From Corallium rubrum (Eukaryota > Cnidaria > Anthozoa > Scleralcyonacea > Coralliidae), in contig OZ036005.1 of NCBI GenBank assembly GCA_964035015.1, positions 11,696,468-11,760,467 on the forward strand: a stretch of DNA of 64,000 nucleotides. Reading direction: 5' to 3'. Shown one piece after another: positions 22,757-34,909 of the stretch (position 1 is its first letter; each line of letters starts with the position of its first letter). A program made the translations under genes and the position numbers. Under the pieces are notes generated by a model. It searched no databases and had not been told where the DNA came from. It was given only the letters and a program-made list of their open reading frames with translations.

Positions 22757-23206
22757 CTTTAAAAGTGCGCATTAAAGGGCATTTATAATTTGAAAGAACT
22801 CGTGAAATTGTAATAGAAGATCTTTACAACTTTTTCGTGTCTTCGTTTGCAAGATATTTCAATTTGTTCAATATGTAAATGAGATGGGCCCTGACGTCAG
22901 GAGCAGAGTAGAATATTTCTCTACACAAAGCAACATCAGTTACGAAATGTTCAGTGTCCCAAGGCGTTTTTATGTGCACAGCTTCAAGTGATTTCGTTGA
23001 ACAAATTTAGAGAAAACTGATTTTGCTACGTGTGAAAATACTGTACCCTGCTCCTGACGTGCAGAGACCATCTCATTTATATATTAAACAAATTGAAATA
23101 TCTTGAAAACAAAGAAAGATACGAAAAAATTGTAAAAGATCTTCGATTACAATTTAATGAGTTCTTTCAACTTAATTTTTGTTGCCAATGTCCTTTAAGA
23201 CGTAAC
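22757..23206. mobile_element. Fold-back MITE, about 0.45 kb
   Basis: Arms carry AAAGGGCATTTATAATTTGA, GAAGATCTTTACAACTTTTT, AAGATATTTCAATTTGTT and AAATGAGATGG and their complements at 23050-23206. Related to 6924-7340. Confidence 0.75.
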
Positions 23207-23431
23207 ATTTTCTTGTGCGATGGCCATGGTAGGCTTGATTTCCAGTAATCTCCCAGGGTCGCCCAGGTATATATACTTAGTTCTTCCCGAAAGAGACGGT
23301 GAACGCGTCAGGCACTGAACTTGCTGTGACGTATTGCATAGGTCAATTTTACGATATCAAGAACTATAGAAGCTGACTAAAATATAAGTGAATTTGCCGA
23401 TCCCGTTGTCGAGCATGAGCTTGGAACTCAT

Positions 23432-23530
23432 ATAAGTAGAGTTGTAGTTGATCTCTCCTGTGCTTCGAGGGTTTTTCGCCGGGTTCTCCGGTTTTCATTC
23501 CTCCGTAAAAACAACACCTACATCATGGAA
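23432..23530 (+). repeat. SINE-like repeat fragment, copy 2
   Basis: Plus-strand counterpart of 13376-13480: GTAGTTGATCTCTCCTGTGC, TTCGAGGG and CGGGTTCTCCGGTTTTC. Confidence 0.7.
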
Positions 23531-24221
23531 GTTCAATTGCGGTATTTCGCTCTGTTTAACCACCGGTTGCTATAAGCAATACATTGAAGCTATTAAATCA
23601 AACTACTGCAATATTTTCCTTCAATCTATGTTAATTATTTCATTGAAATAAGATAAATCTTTATGAGAAAAGAAAAGATTTGAATATCATCAGGAATAAG
23701 ACCATGCAGGTCAAAAATATTTGACACCTTACAAAGTTCGGTAGATAAAGAAAAATAATGTCCGAGGATTACCCCTTGAGTGACATCGCACTTAATACCA
23801 TTATACTTACGGGCTGTTTACATGGGAGACGGGACAAGTAAGCGGGAAGGGGGCGTTTTTCATCCCGGGTTTATGTGAGAATGTTTTCAGACGGGGACGT
23901 TTCACAACACAGCTAGAAAGTTGTAAAAACCACAGAATAACAGAGAAATATAGAATTTGACGTATTATAAAGAGCTGCTGTCCTCCCTACTAGCCATTAT
24001 TACTCATTTGTATCGAATAAATAACTTAAGAATCAAAATAAATACTCGAAACGGTATCCGTCATATAGTCCCGGTTAGGCGGGACAGAGCTTTTATATGG
24101 CGAAAATTGCCTCTCTCAAGCCAGGATCCCGGTTAGGCGGGACGGGACAAAAACGTCCTGGTAAACACATTCTTCATATAAACGAAATGAGATAAATAAA
24201 GGGAAAATATAGTAGCGATGC

Positions 24222-24798
24222 GATCCCAGTAGTTTATCCCATCCAACCAGCGGAAATATGTGAAGAATGTTGACGTCATAGGGGTGTGCGCACAGGTGTG
24301 CGCACAGGCTGACGTCACAGGGGTGTGCGCACAGGCTGACGTCACAGGGGTGTGCGCACAAAGAATGCTGACGTGATAAAAATTATGCGGTGTATATCAT
24401 TAACGTATCGCGGGCTACTTTTCGACAGCTATTTCGGAACGCACTCGGGTTTCCTTCGGTCATCGTCGTATTATTTCAAGATGGGTGAAGACTGAAGATC
24501 GATAAATAAAAACAGTATTGGAACAGTTTGGCTTGCTTTTTTTCCTTTCTTTTTTAGTGAATATTAGGAAAAAGATGGATTTGAGACAGAGTTCAGGTTT
24601 TTCTGATTACCAAGCCATTTTAAATTATCTTTCTTTTTGGATTAATGATCACAGTGACAATGTGCATTAGACACTTTTATAAGTTTATGTACACTGAATT
24701 ACTTACACCGATGTTTTATAAGTTTATGTACACTGAATTATTTAGACTGATGTTTTATAAGTCTACGTGAGAATTTTCTACCATAACTAAACACTTAA
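24222..24798. repeat. Outer inverted-repeat arm, left
   Basis: Reverse complement of 31235-31799 with a few indels. It includes a short cluster of GTGTGCGCACAGG / TGACGTCA repeats (24270-24375), then CGTATTATTTCAAGATGGGT, and ends CCATAACTAAACACTTA. Together the arms bracket about 6.4 kb holding two further inverted-repeat elements. No coding content was recognised in the arm. Confidence 0.8.
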
Positions 24799-27358
24799 TA
24801 AGTATACTGTTCAGGTTTTTACGTTGTTTGTTTATGTAAATGGTTACACGAGAAAGAAACGTCATGTGGTTATTTTCAATGGGTACCTGAACCAGCAAAG
24901 TCGTCCCACGTTGAAGAGCCGTTCATTTTTGTGAGATGAGAAGATGAGCACATGCTCATAACTGCTCTGAGCATCTGCTCATTTGCTCATAACTGCTCTG
25001 AGCACCTGCTCATTTGCTCATAACTGCTCTGAGCACCTGCTCATTTGCTCATAACTGCTCATGAGCACTTGCTCATTTGCTCATAACTGCTCTGAGCACC
25101 TGCTCATTTGCTCATAACTGCTCATGAGCACTTACTCATTGGCTCATAACTGCTCTGAGCACATGCTCATTTGCTCATAACTGCTCTGAGCACCTGCTCA
25201 TTTGCTCATAACTGCTCATGAGCACTTGCTCATTTGCTCATAACTGCTCTGAGCACCTGCTCATTTGCTCATAACTGCTCATGAGCACTTACTCATTGGC
25301 TCATAACTGCTCTGAGCACATGCTCATTTGCTCATAACTGCTCTGAGCACCTGCTCATTTGCTCATAACTGCTCTGAGCACTTGCTCATTGGCTCATAAC
25401 TGCTCTGAGCACTTGCTCATTGGCTCATAAGTGCTCTGAGCACTTGCTCATTTGCTCATAACTGCTCTGAGCACTTGCTCATTGGCTCATAACTGCTCTG
25501 AGCACTTGCTCATTGGCTCATAAGTGCTCTGAGCACTTGCTCATTGGCTCATAAGTGCTCTGAGCACTTGCTCATTGGCTCATAACTGCTCTGAGCACTT
25601 GCTCATATGGCCCGATCAGGCCCGTTTTGGCCCGATGAGGCACTATACGGCCCGATGGCCCGTTTGCTGACAAGACGTCCTAACCTGGGCAAGCCCAGGC
25701 TTGTCATGCTCCAGGACTTATTATTGCTTAAAAAATGAAACAAGACACAATACAATTTTGATAAATTTTAATTTCACGAAAGAAATTCCTAGTCCAAAAA
25801 TCAAGTGGTGTTTATTAATAAGGACTTTCCGTCCCTACTCGTCATTTACAGGTTGTCTGAGCTGAAAGAATGAACTGCCAATATTGTGGGAAAATGTTTA
25901 GTAAAGGCTATAATCTAAGACGGCACGAAAACGATTGTCCGTCAAGGGAATACACTGACACTGAGGAGCATGATATGGAATCTGATGAAGAAATGTCAAG
26001 CTCGTCGTATGATGAAAACAGTCAGAGTTCCGAAGATGATGGTGAAATAAAGGAAGAGATTGATCCTTGGGCAGCCATGATTGACGATGCAAAAGTGACG
26101 GTTCGGCCAGAATATGATGAACTATTAAAAACGTTGCAAATGGAAGGGCAAGAAGAAAGTGTAGCTAAGCAGAAAGCCTTTGAAAAAATTCTCCCTGAAC
26201 TTCAGAAAGAATTCGCTGACGTTTACGTGGATAATTTACGTTGGATGAAAGCACTCAAAAAGGATCCTGTGCATGGAAAGATCCGGAAACGAAGCAGACA
26301 CTTGTGAACGAAGACTCGTTTGATCCTGATGAAGCTTTATCTGCAGCGGTTGACAAAAGAAAGTTTCTTTTGAAACTGCTTTTAGAAGATCAAGGACGTT
26401 TTTCAGATAGTGGTGATGATCTGTGAATCGATGTAATGCTTATGTGAAATAAAAATTTATCAAAATTGTATTGTGTCTTGTTTCATTTTTTAAGCAATAA
26501 TAAGTCCTGGAGCATGACAAGCCTGGGCTTGCCCAGGTTAGGACGTCTAGTCAGCAAACGGGCCATCGGGCCGTATAGTGCCTCATCGGGCCAAAACGGG
26601 CCTGATTGGGCCATATGAGCAAGTGCTCAGAGCAGTTATGAGCCAATGAGCAAGTGCTCAGAGCACCTATGAGCCAATGAGCAAGTGCTCAGAGCACTTA
26701 TGAGCCAATGAGCAAGTGCTCAGAGCACTTATGAGCCAATGAGCAAGTGCTCAGAGCAGTTATGGGCCAATGAGCAAGTGCTGAGAGCACTTATGAGCCA
26801 ATGAGCAAGTGCTCAGAGCAGTTATGAGCCAATGAGCAAGTGCTCAGAGCAGTTATGAGCAAGTGCTCAGAGCAGTTATGAGCAAATGAGCAGGTGCTCA
26901 GAGCAGTTATGAGCAAATGAGCAAATGAGCAAGTGCTCATGAGCAGTTATGAGCAAATGAGCAGGTGCTCAGAGCAGTTATGAGCAAATGAGCAAGTGCT
27001 CAGAGCAGTTATGAGCAAATGAGCAAGTGCTCAGATCAGTTATGAGCAAATGAGCAGGTGCTCAGAGCAGTTATGAGCCAATGAGCAAGTGCTCATGAGC
27101 AGTTATGAGCAAATGAGCAGGTGCTCAGAGCAGTTATGAGCAAATGAGCAGGTGCTCAGAGCAGTTATGAGCAAATGAGCAGGTGCTCAGAGCAGTTATG
27201 AGCATGTGCTCATCTTCTCATCTCACAAAAATGAACGGCTCTTCAACGTGGGACGACTTTGCTGGTTCAGGTACCCATTGAAAATAACCACATGACGTTT
27301 CTTTCTCGTGTAACCATTTACGTAAACAAACAACGTAAAAACCTGAACAGTATACTTA
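24799..27358. mobile_element. 2.56-kb element with long tandem-repeat TIRs and a C2H2 ORF
   Basis: The left TIR (24799-25769) and right TIR (26452-27358) are reverse complements with indels. Both start TAAGTATACTGTTCAGG and include AACCACATGACGTTTCTTTC (or complement). Each has an array of about 20 units of a 31-bp repeat (TGCTCATTTGCTCATAACTG, CTCTGAGCACC) and a block of GGCCCGAT repeats. The unique core (25770-26451) has one broken ORF. No transposase, integrase or polymerase is present. It may be a non-autonomous relative of large TIR elements such as Polintons, on the strength of the ORF type only. No clear target duplication was found. Confidence 0.8.
25870..26426 (+). CDS. C2H2 zinc-finger protein, one frameshift
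   Basis: The ATG at 25870 opens a 145-codon frame: one C2H2-type finger (NCQYCGKMFSKGYNLRRHEN, next ligand C), an acidic serine-rich stretch (residues about 35-60), then a helical region ending KKDPVHGKI. The frame is lost near 26280. An overlapping frame (26241-26426) carries the rest, DEALSAAVDKRKFLLKLLL to SDSGDD. Read through the break it is about 185 residues. This is the only gene of the TIR element. Similar single-finger acidic proteins occur in cnidarian virus-like elements as far as I recall, unverified. Function unknown; DNA binding is plausible. Confidence 0.65.
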
Positions 27359-28542
27359 CTAGAAATACATGAACGCAATAACCCCTCGCCCGCTTTTGCA
27401 TGTATTTTTGTAAATAGCTCCTGATATTCCCCTTGCGCTCTTTTTTATTGGGGGACTGGAAATAGCCACTCCTGTTGATTAAAATGTAGTTTTAATTCTA
27501 GTAGAATATTTGAAATAAAAAAAACTGCAGTTTTAATAAATCTATTTTTTGAAGGAAAAAGTAACGAGGAACAAAGAAAAATTTAAGGATGATATTTCGT
27601 GAAAAATATTGAGATAAAGGAAATTGCACGTCGCTTCCAGGGTTTGAACTCGACCATATTACCGTGCAAGTCGACTATGTTAACCACCAGACTACCGAGG
27701 CAGGTGGCAAAATTTTGTCAAAATATTAGGGTTATATTGTACACTTCTTTCTCTCCATGTTTACAAAAAACATCGCTACAGCATCTGAAAAAATTTTTGC
27801 CTGCCACGGCAATATTCTTTTATGACATTTCAAAGTGCTGAAATTGTTTTCACCTACATGTTAATAAATATTTCAACAGCATTTGTGCGTTTTACAGAAG
27901 AAAAAATGCTCCTTTTCCGATTTTTATGCCAAATTATGGACAAGCTACGTTAGTCACAAGTGGTTTTGACAATAAGAAAACTATTTGAAAAACGATATTA
28001 AGACGGCAGCCACAGATAAAATTTTAAGGACACACAAAAGAGAAAACAAAATTAACAGTGATAGGATATACGTAAGGAAAGTGGGAAACTCGAACAGTTT
28101 TGCTACTAAATGTTCGTGATTACTGAGAGCGGCTGCTCTATATTTTTACCGTAAACTTAAACCGTTTCGCCGGCCTTTATTTCTTCGTCGGTTTTCAAGT
28201 TTCACTCTTGCTTTCTCCTCCTTTTGAGTTTCGGTTTTACAGGTTTCCTTCTACTCAAGACGTTGTTTTACTTTATACGTAGACGTTGATTTGTTTCTGT
28301 TCTTTCAAAAGTGATATACGTTTCCCAAAAACTCCTTTCTCAAATCTTTTTGTCAAGAACTATATTGTCCCCAGTGCCCCACAATCTTAACCGCGCATGG
28401 TCCGTCCACACATATATACAAATAAATAAATAAATAAATATTCAGATCACAGAAATTCGTTCGCATATCACGTTTGTCCACGCGTGTAAAATGGCTCCAC
28501 GCGTGTCGAGATTAGCACCGTCGCCCGGCTCGGGGATTAAGA
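27359..28542. other. Intervening DNA with a tRNA-like tract
   Basis: No ORF of note. The minus strand at about 27640-27712 reads CCTCGGTAGTCTGGTGGTTA then GAGTTCAAACCC, resembling the A and B boxes of a tRNA; a SINE head is the likely explanation. Confidence 0.4.
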
Positions 28543-31237
28543 GGCTATCTCCCTAAAAACCGACCAACGGTTTTTGAAGGCAAAAATGAATTTCCTTTGT
28601 TTTTCGCCCATTATTTACCTTTACCTCACTTACTATTAAACCGCTATAAAAATTGCCACTTGATAATTTGTTCTTCATTTTTGACACATTTTTTATGCTT
28701 CGGCTGGAACGGCTAAGATTCGAGCGGAAATGAGAGCTGACAATACCTCGAAATGATCTTGTTATTTCTCCACCAATTTAGATTTGAATTTCAAATTTTT
28801 TTCTTGCAGTGCAATATATAGAACTTGTATTTCATCTGGGTTGAAGGATACAAGCTCTTTGTTTTGTTTTGTATCAGATATGGTCTCTTTCTTTTGACTT
28901 ACTTTTTAAATTCGCTTACGGCACCTGATTAGTCAAGTTTTATAAATTAAGATTTCTCTGAAGTGGCACCTAGCCTGGAAATGTCGTGTGTATTTCGTCG
29001 TAATATAATACCGTAAGTTTAGTAATCTTTAAAAACAGTTGTCGGCAAACGTATTTTGTAAGCGCACGAACCGCTCAAAGTTAAGCTATTGTTTCACTTT
29101 GTTTACATTGTCAGAACCGGAAATGCCTTACGCTTTGCAGATAAGGCCGTTCTCGTTTCTCAATTATTACATAAAAACAACTTCTTTTTATTTGAACTTA
29201 TCCCTAGAAAGCGAACGGGGCATAATTTATAGGTCTATTCGGTTTTTAGGGTAAAAATGATTAAATATTCTATAGCCGATTCTTCATATATACTCATATA
29301 CAATAGGAGCAGACATGTCGCAACCTCCTAAAGTGACACTTAAATAATTATAATTCATGAGCAACTGAAAGTTTATCATTTTCTCTGTTTATTTCGGTGT
29401 ACTGTTCATATTTTTGTAGCATGAAAAGGTGGCAGCATCTTATACTCTGGAAGAATCGATTAAACGTCTTAAGAATTTTTTAGACTTCACGAACAAATTA
29501 AATCGCTTTTAAGGCCTGGTTCATACGTCGCATTTAATTCAGACGAATTTAATTCATAGTTAAAGTCGACGTAAACTCGAATTTGTTTCATGCGACGAAT
29601 TTAATTCAGTGACGAGCAAGAAAAATCCCGCTAGATCGCGCCAAAAACGTCCAATACGCATGTGAAGTAAACAAAAATCTGATCACTGCCTCAAAAAATA
29701 TGTTATCATAATTTATGCGTTTAATTCGATGCGACGATACAGCGACGTCTGAAACGAACACGTATTTCAGACGTTGTATCCTTCTCACCGTGACGGATAC
29801 AACGTCTCAGACGAATTTAACTCTTCAGTCGAATTTAATTCGTTTCATACGTCGCTGTATCGTCGCATTTAATTAATTAATTGATTGAGTTAAATTCGTC
29901 TGAATTAAATGCGACGATACAGCGACGTATGAAACGAATTAAATTCGACTGAAGAGTTGAATTCGTCTGAGACGTTGTATCCGTCACGGTGAGAAGGATA
30001 CAACGTCTGAAATACGTGTTCGTTTCAGACGTCGCTGTATCGTCGCATCGAATTGAACGCATAAATTATGATAACATATTTTTTGAGGCAGTGATCAGAT
30101 TTTTGTTTACTTCACATGCGTATTGGACGTTTTTGGCGCGATCTAGCGGGATTTTTCTTGCTCGTCACTGAATTAAATTCGTCGCATGAAACAAATTCGA
30201 GTTTACGTCGACTTTAACTATGAATTAAATTCGTCTGAATTAAATGCGACGTATGAACCAGGCCTTAAAAGCGATTTAATTTGTTCGTGAAGTCTAAAAA
30301 ATTCTTAAGACGTTTAATCGTTCTTCCAGCGTATAAGATGCTGCCACCTTTTCATGCTATAAAAATATGAACAGTACACCGAAATAAACAGAGAAAATGA
30401 TAAACTTTCAGTTGCTCATGAATTATAATTATTTAAGTGTCACTTAGGAGGCTGCGACATGTCTGCTCCTATTGTATATGAGTATATATGAAGAATCGGC
30501 TATAGAATATTTAATCATTTTTACCCTAAAAACCGAATAGACCTATAAATTATGCCCCGTTCGCTTTCTAGGGATAAGTTCAAATAAAAAGAAGTTGTTT
30601 TTATGTAATAATTGAGAAACGAGAACGGACTTATCTGCAAAGCGTAAGGCATTTCCGGTTGACAATGTAAACAAAGTGAAACAATAGCTTAACTTTGAGC
30701 GGTTCGTGCGCTTACAAAATACGTTTGCCGACAACTGTTTTTAAAGATTACTAAACTTACGGTATTATATTACGACGAAATACACACGACATTTCCAGGC
30801 TAGGTGCCACTTCAGAGAAATCTTAATTTATAAAACTTGACTAATCAGGTGCCGTAAGCGAATTTAAAAAGTAAGTCAACAGAAAGAGACCATATCTGAT
30901 ACAAAACAAAACAAAGAGCTTGTATCCTTCAACCCAGATGAAACACAAGGTCTATATATTGCATTGCAAGAAAAAAATTTGAAATTCAAATCTAAATTGG
31001 TGGAGAAATAACAAGATCATTTCGAGGTATTGTCAGCTCTCATTTCCGCTCGAATCTTAGCCGTTCCAGCCGAAGCATAAAAAATGTGTCAAAAATGAAG
31101 AACAAATTATCAAGTGGCAATTTTTATAGCGGTTTAATAGTAAGTGAGGTAAAGGTAAATAATGGGCGAAAAACAAAGGAAATTCATTTTTGCCTTCAAA
31201 AACCGTTGGTCGGTTTTTAGGGAGATAGCCTCTTAAG
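28543..31237. mobile_element. 2.7-kb palindromic fold-back element
   Basis: Left arm 28543-29872 and right arm about 29903-31237 are reverse complements over some 1.33 kb with small indels. The ends are TTAAGAGGCTATCTCCC / GGGAGATAGCCTCTTAA and the spacer is only about 30 bp. Near the centre are sub-repeats built on TTAAATTCGTCTGAATTAAA and GCGACG. Mirror-image short ORFs on both strands (e.g. 29039-29254 and 30543-30734) have no recognisable domain. No transposase. Confidence 0.85.
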
Positions 31238-31799
31238 TGTTTAGTTATGGTAGAAAATTCTCACGTAGACTTATAAAACATCAGTCTAAATAATTCAGTG
31301 TACATAAACTTATAAAACATCGGTGTAAGTAATTCAGTGTACATAAACTTATAAAAGTGTCTAATGCACATTGTCACTGTGATCATTAATCCAAAAAGAA
31401 AGATAATTTAAAATGGCTTGGTAATCAGAAAAACCTGAACTCTGTCTCAAATCCATCTTTTTCCTCATATTCACTAAAAAAGAAAGGAAAAAAAGCAAGC
31501 CAAACTGTTCCAATACTGTTTTTATTTATCGATCTTCACCCATCTTGAAATAATACGACGATGACCGAAGGAAACCCGAGTGCGTTCCGAAATAGCTGTC
31601 GAAAAGTAGCCCGCGATACGTTAATGATATACACCGCATAATTTTTATCACGTCAGCATTCTTTGTGCGCACACCCCTGTGACGTCACCTGTGCGCACAC
31701 CCCTGTGACGTCAGCCTGTGCGCACACCTGTGCGCACACCCCTATGACGTCAACATTCTTCACATATTTCCGCTGGTTGTATGGGATAAACTACTGATC
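31235..31799. repeat. Outer inverted-repeat arm, right
   Basis: Counterpart of 24222-24798. It overlaps the right end of the palindromic element by a few bases (CTTAAGTG). It carries the GTGCGCACACCCCTGTGACG cluster at about 31665-31750. Confidence 0.8.
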
Positions 31800-31846
31800 C
31801 CGCTTAACGTCCTATCCCGCCTTCCATGTCCCGCCTTCCATGTCAT

Positions 31847-32144
31847 CATAGTCAATCGAGATATGGTCTGGAAACTCAGCTAAAGTCTTTGGTCTATCTT
31901 TTTGTTCGCCTTTATGCATTTTTGTGCACGGTGCACGGTCACTGAACACATTGTATTTTAGTATAATGAACGAATTGTCCAATAGCAACGTTTCAGTTCA
32001 ATCACTCAACCGTGCTATTTAAATATTAATAAACCAAAAACAAAGGATGTGCACGGTGTAAGGTACGGTTCAACATAAAATCACAGCTCATTATAGGCGC
32101 TTTGAAGTTTGCCGAGTTTCCAGACCATATCTCGATTGACTATG
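31847..32144. mobile_element. 298-bp MITE, copy 1
   Basis: Terminal inverted repeats of about 31 bp beginning CATAGTCAATCGAGATATGG. The internal sequence is nearly identical to 34193-34490, including GTGCACGGTGCACGGTCACT and GTATAATGAACGAATTGTCC. Confidence 0.9.
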
Positions 32145-33525
32145 GCTAGAACGAAGCGAGCAATCTGAATTACGACATTTAACCCTTTATCGCCCAAAGA
32201 TGTCTGTAGTATTTTACTCTGGCTAACGCCAGACGATTTTACTCGACAATGGAGTGGCTATTGGGCGAAAAAAGGGTTAGATATCGATTTTTAAGTCGTA
32301 TTTTTTCAGCCTTAGCTGAACGTATGAATTTTTCTTGAACATAGCAAAACATGTCAAAATTGCCCAAAATTTCTAGCAGAAAGTGCCCGAATCAGTTCTT
32401 TTTTTCAAATACTTTGGGAGGGCAATTGCATTCCCCCTGTCCCCCGCCTACTACGCCTATAGGGACCTTTAGCAAATACAACGGGTACAGAAGAAATTTA
32501 CATCTTAAACAAAGACAGTGAACAATTTGAAGTCCCAAGAGTAATCGCTGCACCGTCCTCGTTGTGGATACAACGTCAACTGATGTATCTTCACGTATTC
32601 AGGACGACCTCGACACATTGAACAGTGAAAACTGTTGCGCGATATATATCAAGCCCATAAAATTGCAGTGTCAGTGATGCAGGATTTCTTTTAACCCTAA
32701 ATTATTCGGGCAAATTAAATCCCTGCCTCCCAAACAAAATTGGGCTGATACGCCTATGGTAATGTAAATAGCAGTATTATATATTGTAATCTATTATTTT
32801 CTAAAGAAATTTTACTGACCCTTTTTACGGAACTATTTACATTACAAAGTTATTAAAATATCTAAAATACCTCATATAAATAAAGTGACAAGTTTTGCAT
32901 TTTCATATTTTTCGGTACGTTCATGCCACGGCCCAAAGACACGACCCCTAGCAACTTGGTATACTATGGTGTACTCGATATTTGTCGTCAAAACAGTTAA
33001 CAGTAATACCACCCAAGATATTTAATTCTTAAGATCTCAATTATCTATGCAAGATAAACAAGTTGCTGTATGAATAAATTTTACACACACTCATGATAAA
33101 ATCTCACGAGGGTTTATTTTAATTGCATTTTCCAACAGCGAAGCGCACAGATGACGTCTAATAATTCATGTTTGCACTTCGCTATAGAAATCGATCGATT
33201 GAAGATGATATATCAAAAAATATATAATAATTTTATAATTTATAATATATATATATAAGCAGTAAAACGTGTTAATCAGTGTAGTTTTTACTTTGCCGGT
33301 AATCGATAGAATTGTCTATATCACAAAACTCGTTAAAACCCAACAAAAACCGTGGAGTCAATAACTTCTTGATGAAACTATTTATATATCTTTGGTAGTA
33401 AAACATGTCTTTCGAAAGCCTTGAAGTAATTTTATTGAATTTTACCACAAATATAGTTAATAAATTAACTGTCGTATATTTGATGTTTAATTCTGCTAAT
33501 ATTATTCCTATTTTATTCATTCTAG
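32145..33525. other. Unassigned intronic DNA
   Basis: No gene recognised. It ends in a polypyrimidine-poor but usable acceptor (TTCATTCTAG|AA) for the next exon. Confidence 0.4.
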
Positions 33526-33753
33526 AAAGTTTGGCTTACCGAAAGCCCGCTCAGCATAGTTCATCTTACGGTGGTCATTATGTTGCTGCACTAACAACGG
33601 ACATGAATTTTAAGACTTTCTTTATCCCCAACCACCAGAAAGATAACTGGGTGAAAGTAGATCTAGGAGATGTATACTTTGTTCACGAAGTTTTCTTATG
33701 GGGCAGAATAGATTGTTGTACGAGACCTCAAACCAATTTAGAAGTCCGAGCAG
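33526..33753 (+). CDS. Exon: F5/8C (FTP-type lectin) domain 2, first half
   Basis: The translation includes SLAYRKPAQHSSSYGGHYVA, NWVKVDLGDVYFVHEVFLWG, RIDCCTRPQTNLEVRAG. These are the hallmark FTP blocks (KPAxQSS, W-V-K-V-D-L-G, R-x-D-C-C-x-R, L-E-V-R). It is 228 nt and phase 1 at both ends (CTAG|AAAG, GCAG|GTAAAT), joining in frame to 40766-40942. FTP lectins bind fucosylated glycans and act outside the cell, often in recognition; that role is inferred from the family. Confidence 0.9.
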
Positions 33754-33778
33754 GTAAATAGCAGGCCCCAGTTCTCGG

Positions 33779-33799
33779 GGGGGGGGGGGGGGGGGGGGG
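33779..33799. repeat. Poly-G run
   Basis: About 21 consecutive G just inside the intron, 25 bp after the exon donor. The exact length is likely unreliable in any assembly. Confidence 0.9.
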
Positions 33800-34192
33800 A
33801 GATACTCTCGTATATAAGGGATACGGGTTCCTGCCGCCCTACAGGGTATCGTTTTCAAACTCCGGGGTCTGGGATAGGGTATACAAATTGTCTAGTTTAG
33901 TCGAATACCCAATTTGGTCTGAGATAACACCGCTGCCAAACGTTTTGCGCCTGTGCGACATCAGATCTCGTATCTCAAAAAAGAGCGGGAAAACACTGAA
34001 ATATTTGGATTGGTCCGAAAGTCCAACACAAAAGTTACAATTATAAGCATACTAGCAAAAAGATAAGGTAGGTAATTTGTGCATGGCTTCTTTGTCAATA
34101 TTGTAACATATTCTGACCCCTTCGTAATTTTCATTACCCTTTTTTTAAAACACTATTGAATAGTCGAATCTTTACTTAGTCTTCACTGTCTG

Positions 34193-34490
34193 CATAGTCA
34201 ATCGAGATATGGTCTGGAAACTCGGCTAAAGTCTTTGGTCTATCTTTTTGTTTGCCTTTATGCATTTTTGTGCACGGTGCACGGTCACTGAACACATTGT
34301 ATTTTAGTATAATGAACGAATTGTCCAATAGCAATGTCTCAGTTCAATCACTCAACCGTGCTATTTAAATATTAATAAACCTAAAACAAAGGATGTGCAC
34401 GGTGTAAGGTACGGTTCAACATAAAATCACAGCTCATTATAGGCGCTTTGAAGTTTGCCGAGTTTCCAGACCATATCTCGATTGACTATG
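34193..34490. mobile_element. 298-bp MITE, copy 2, with flanking duplication
   Basis: Same length and TIRs as 31847-32144. Here CTGTCTG directly precedes and follows the element, consistent with a 7-bp target duplication. Confidence 0.9.
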
Positions 34491-34909
34491 CTGTCTGGTT
34501 GTTGTTGCCATGGCTAGTTCCCGCTTCTCTTGCAATGTTTACTCTAGCAACTTCACGCAGGCGCAAACGTTTGGCAGCGGTGTTGTCTGAGATATCCACA
34601 ACAGGACAGACTACGACTTTTTAAAGTCCATGTGTCGTTCAGCTGAAGCTAGTAAATAACTGCAACAACTCAGTCCGGATAGGGTATTGATTTTTGATCT
34701 TAAGGTCTTGGATAGCTAGGTATAGAAAATCGGCTTTTTAAGTATGGGATAGGGTCAGGATTTTGAGGTCACGGCAGCACAACCCTACTACCCCAAAATT
34801 GCCAGATTGTTGTATAACACAGATAACTTCCCGTTAAATCGCCTGCTGTGAATAGTTTGTGACATGGCAAGATTTTCCCGCAATACATTCAGTTTTGTTT
34901 TTTTACCAT

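Noticed and set aside
24947..27215. Regular 31-bp repeats that could be mistaken for a CRISPR array
   Set aside because: The unit is contiguous without unique spacers, occurs as inverted copies in TIRs, and the genome is eukaryotic.
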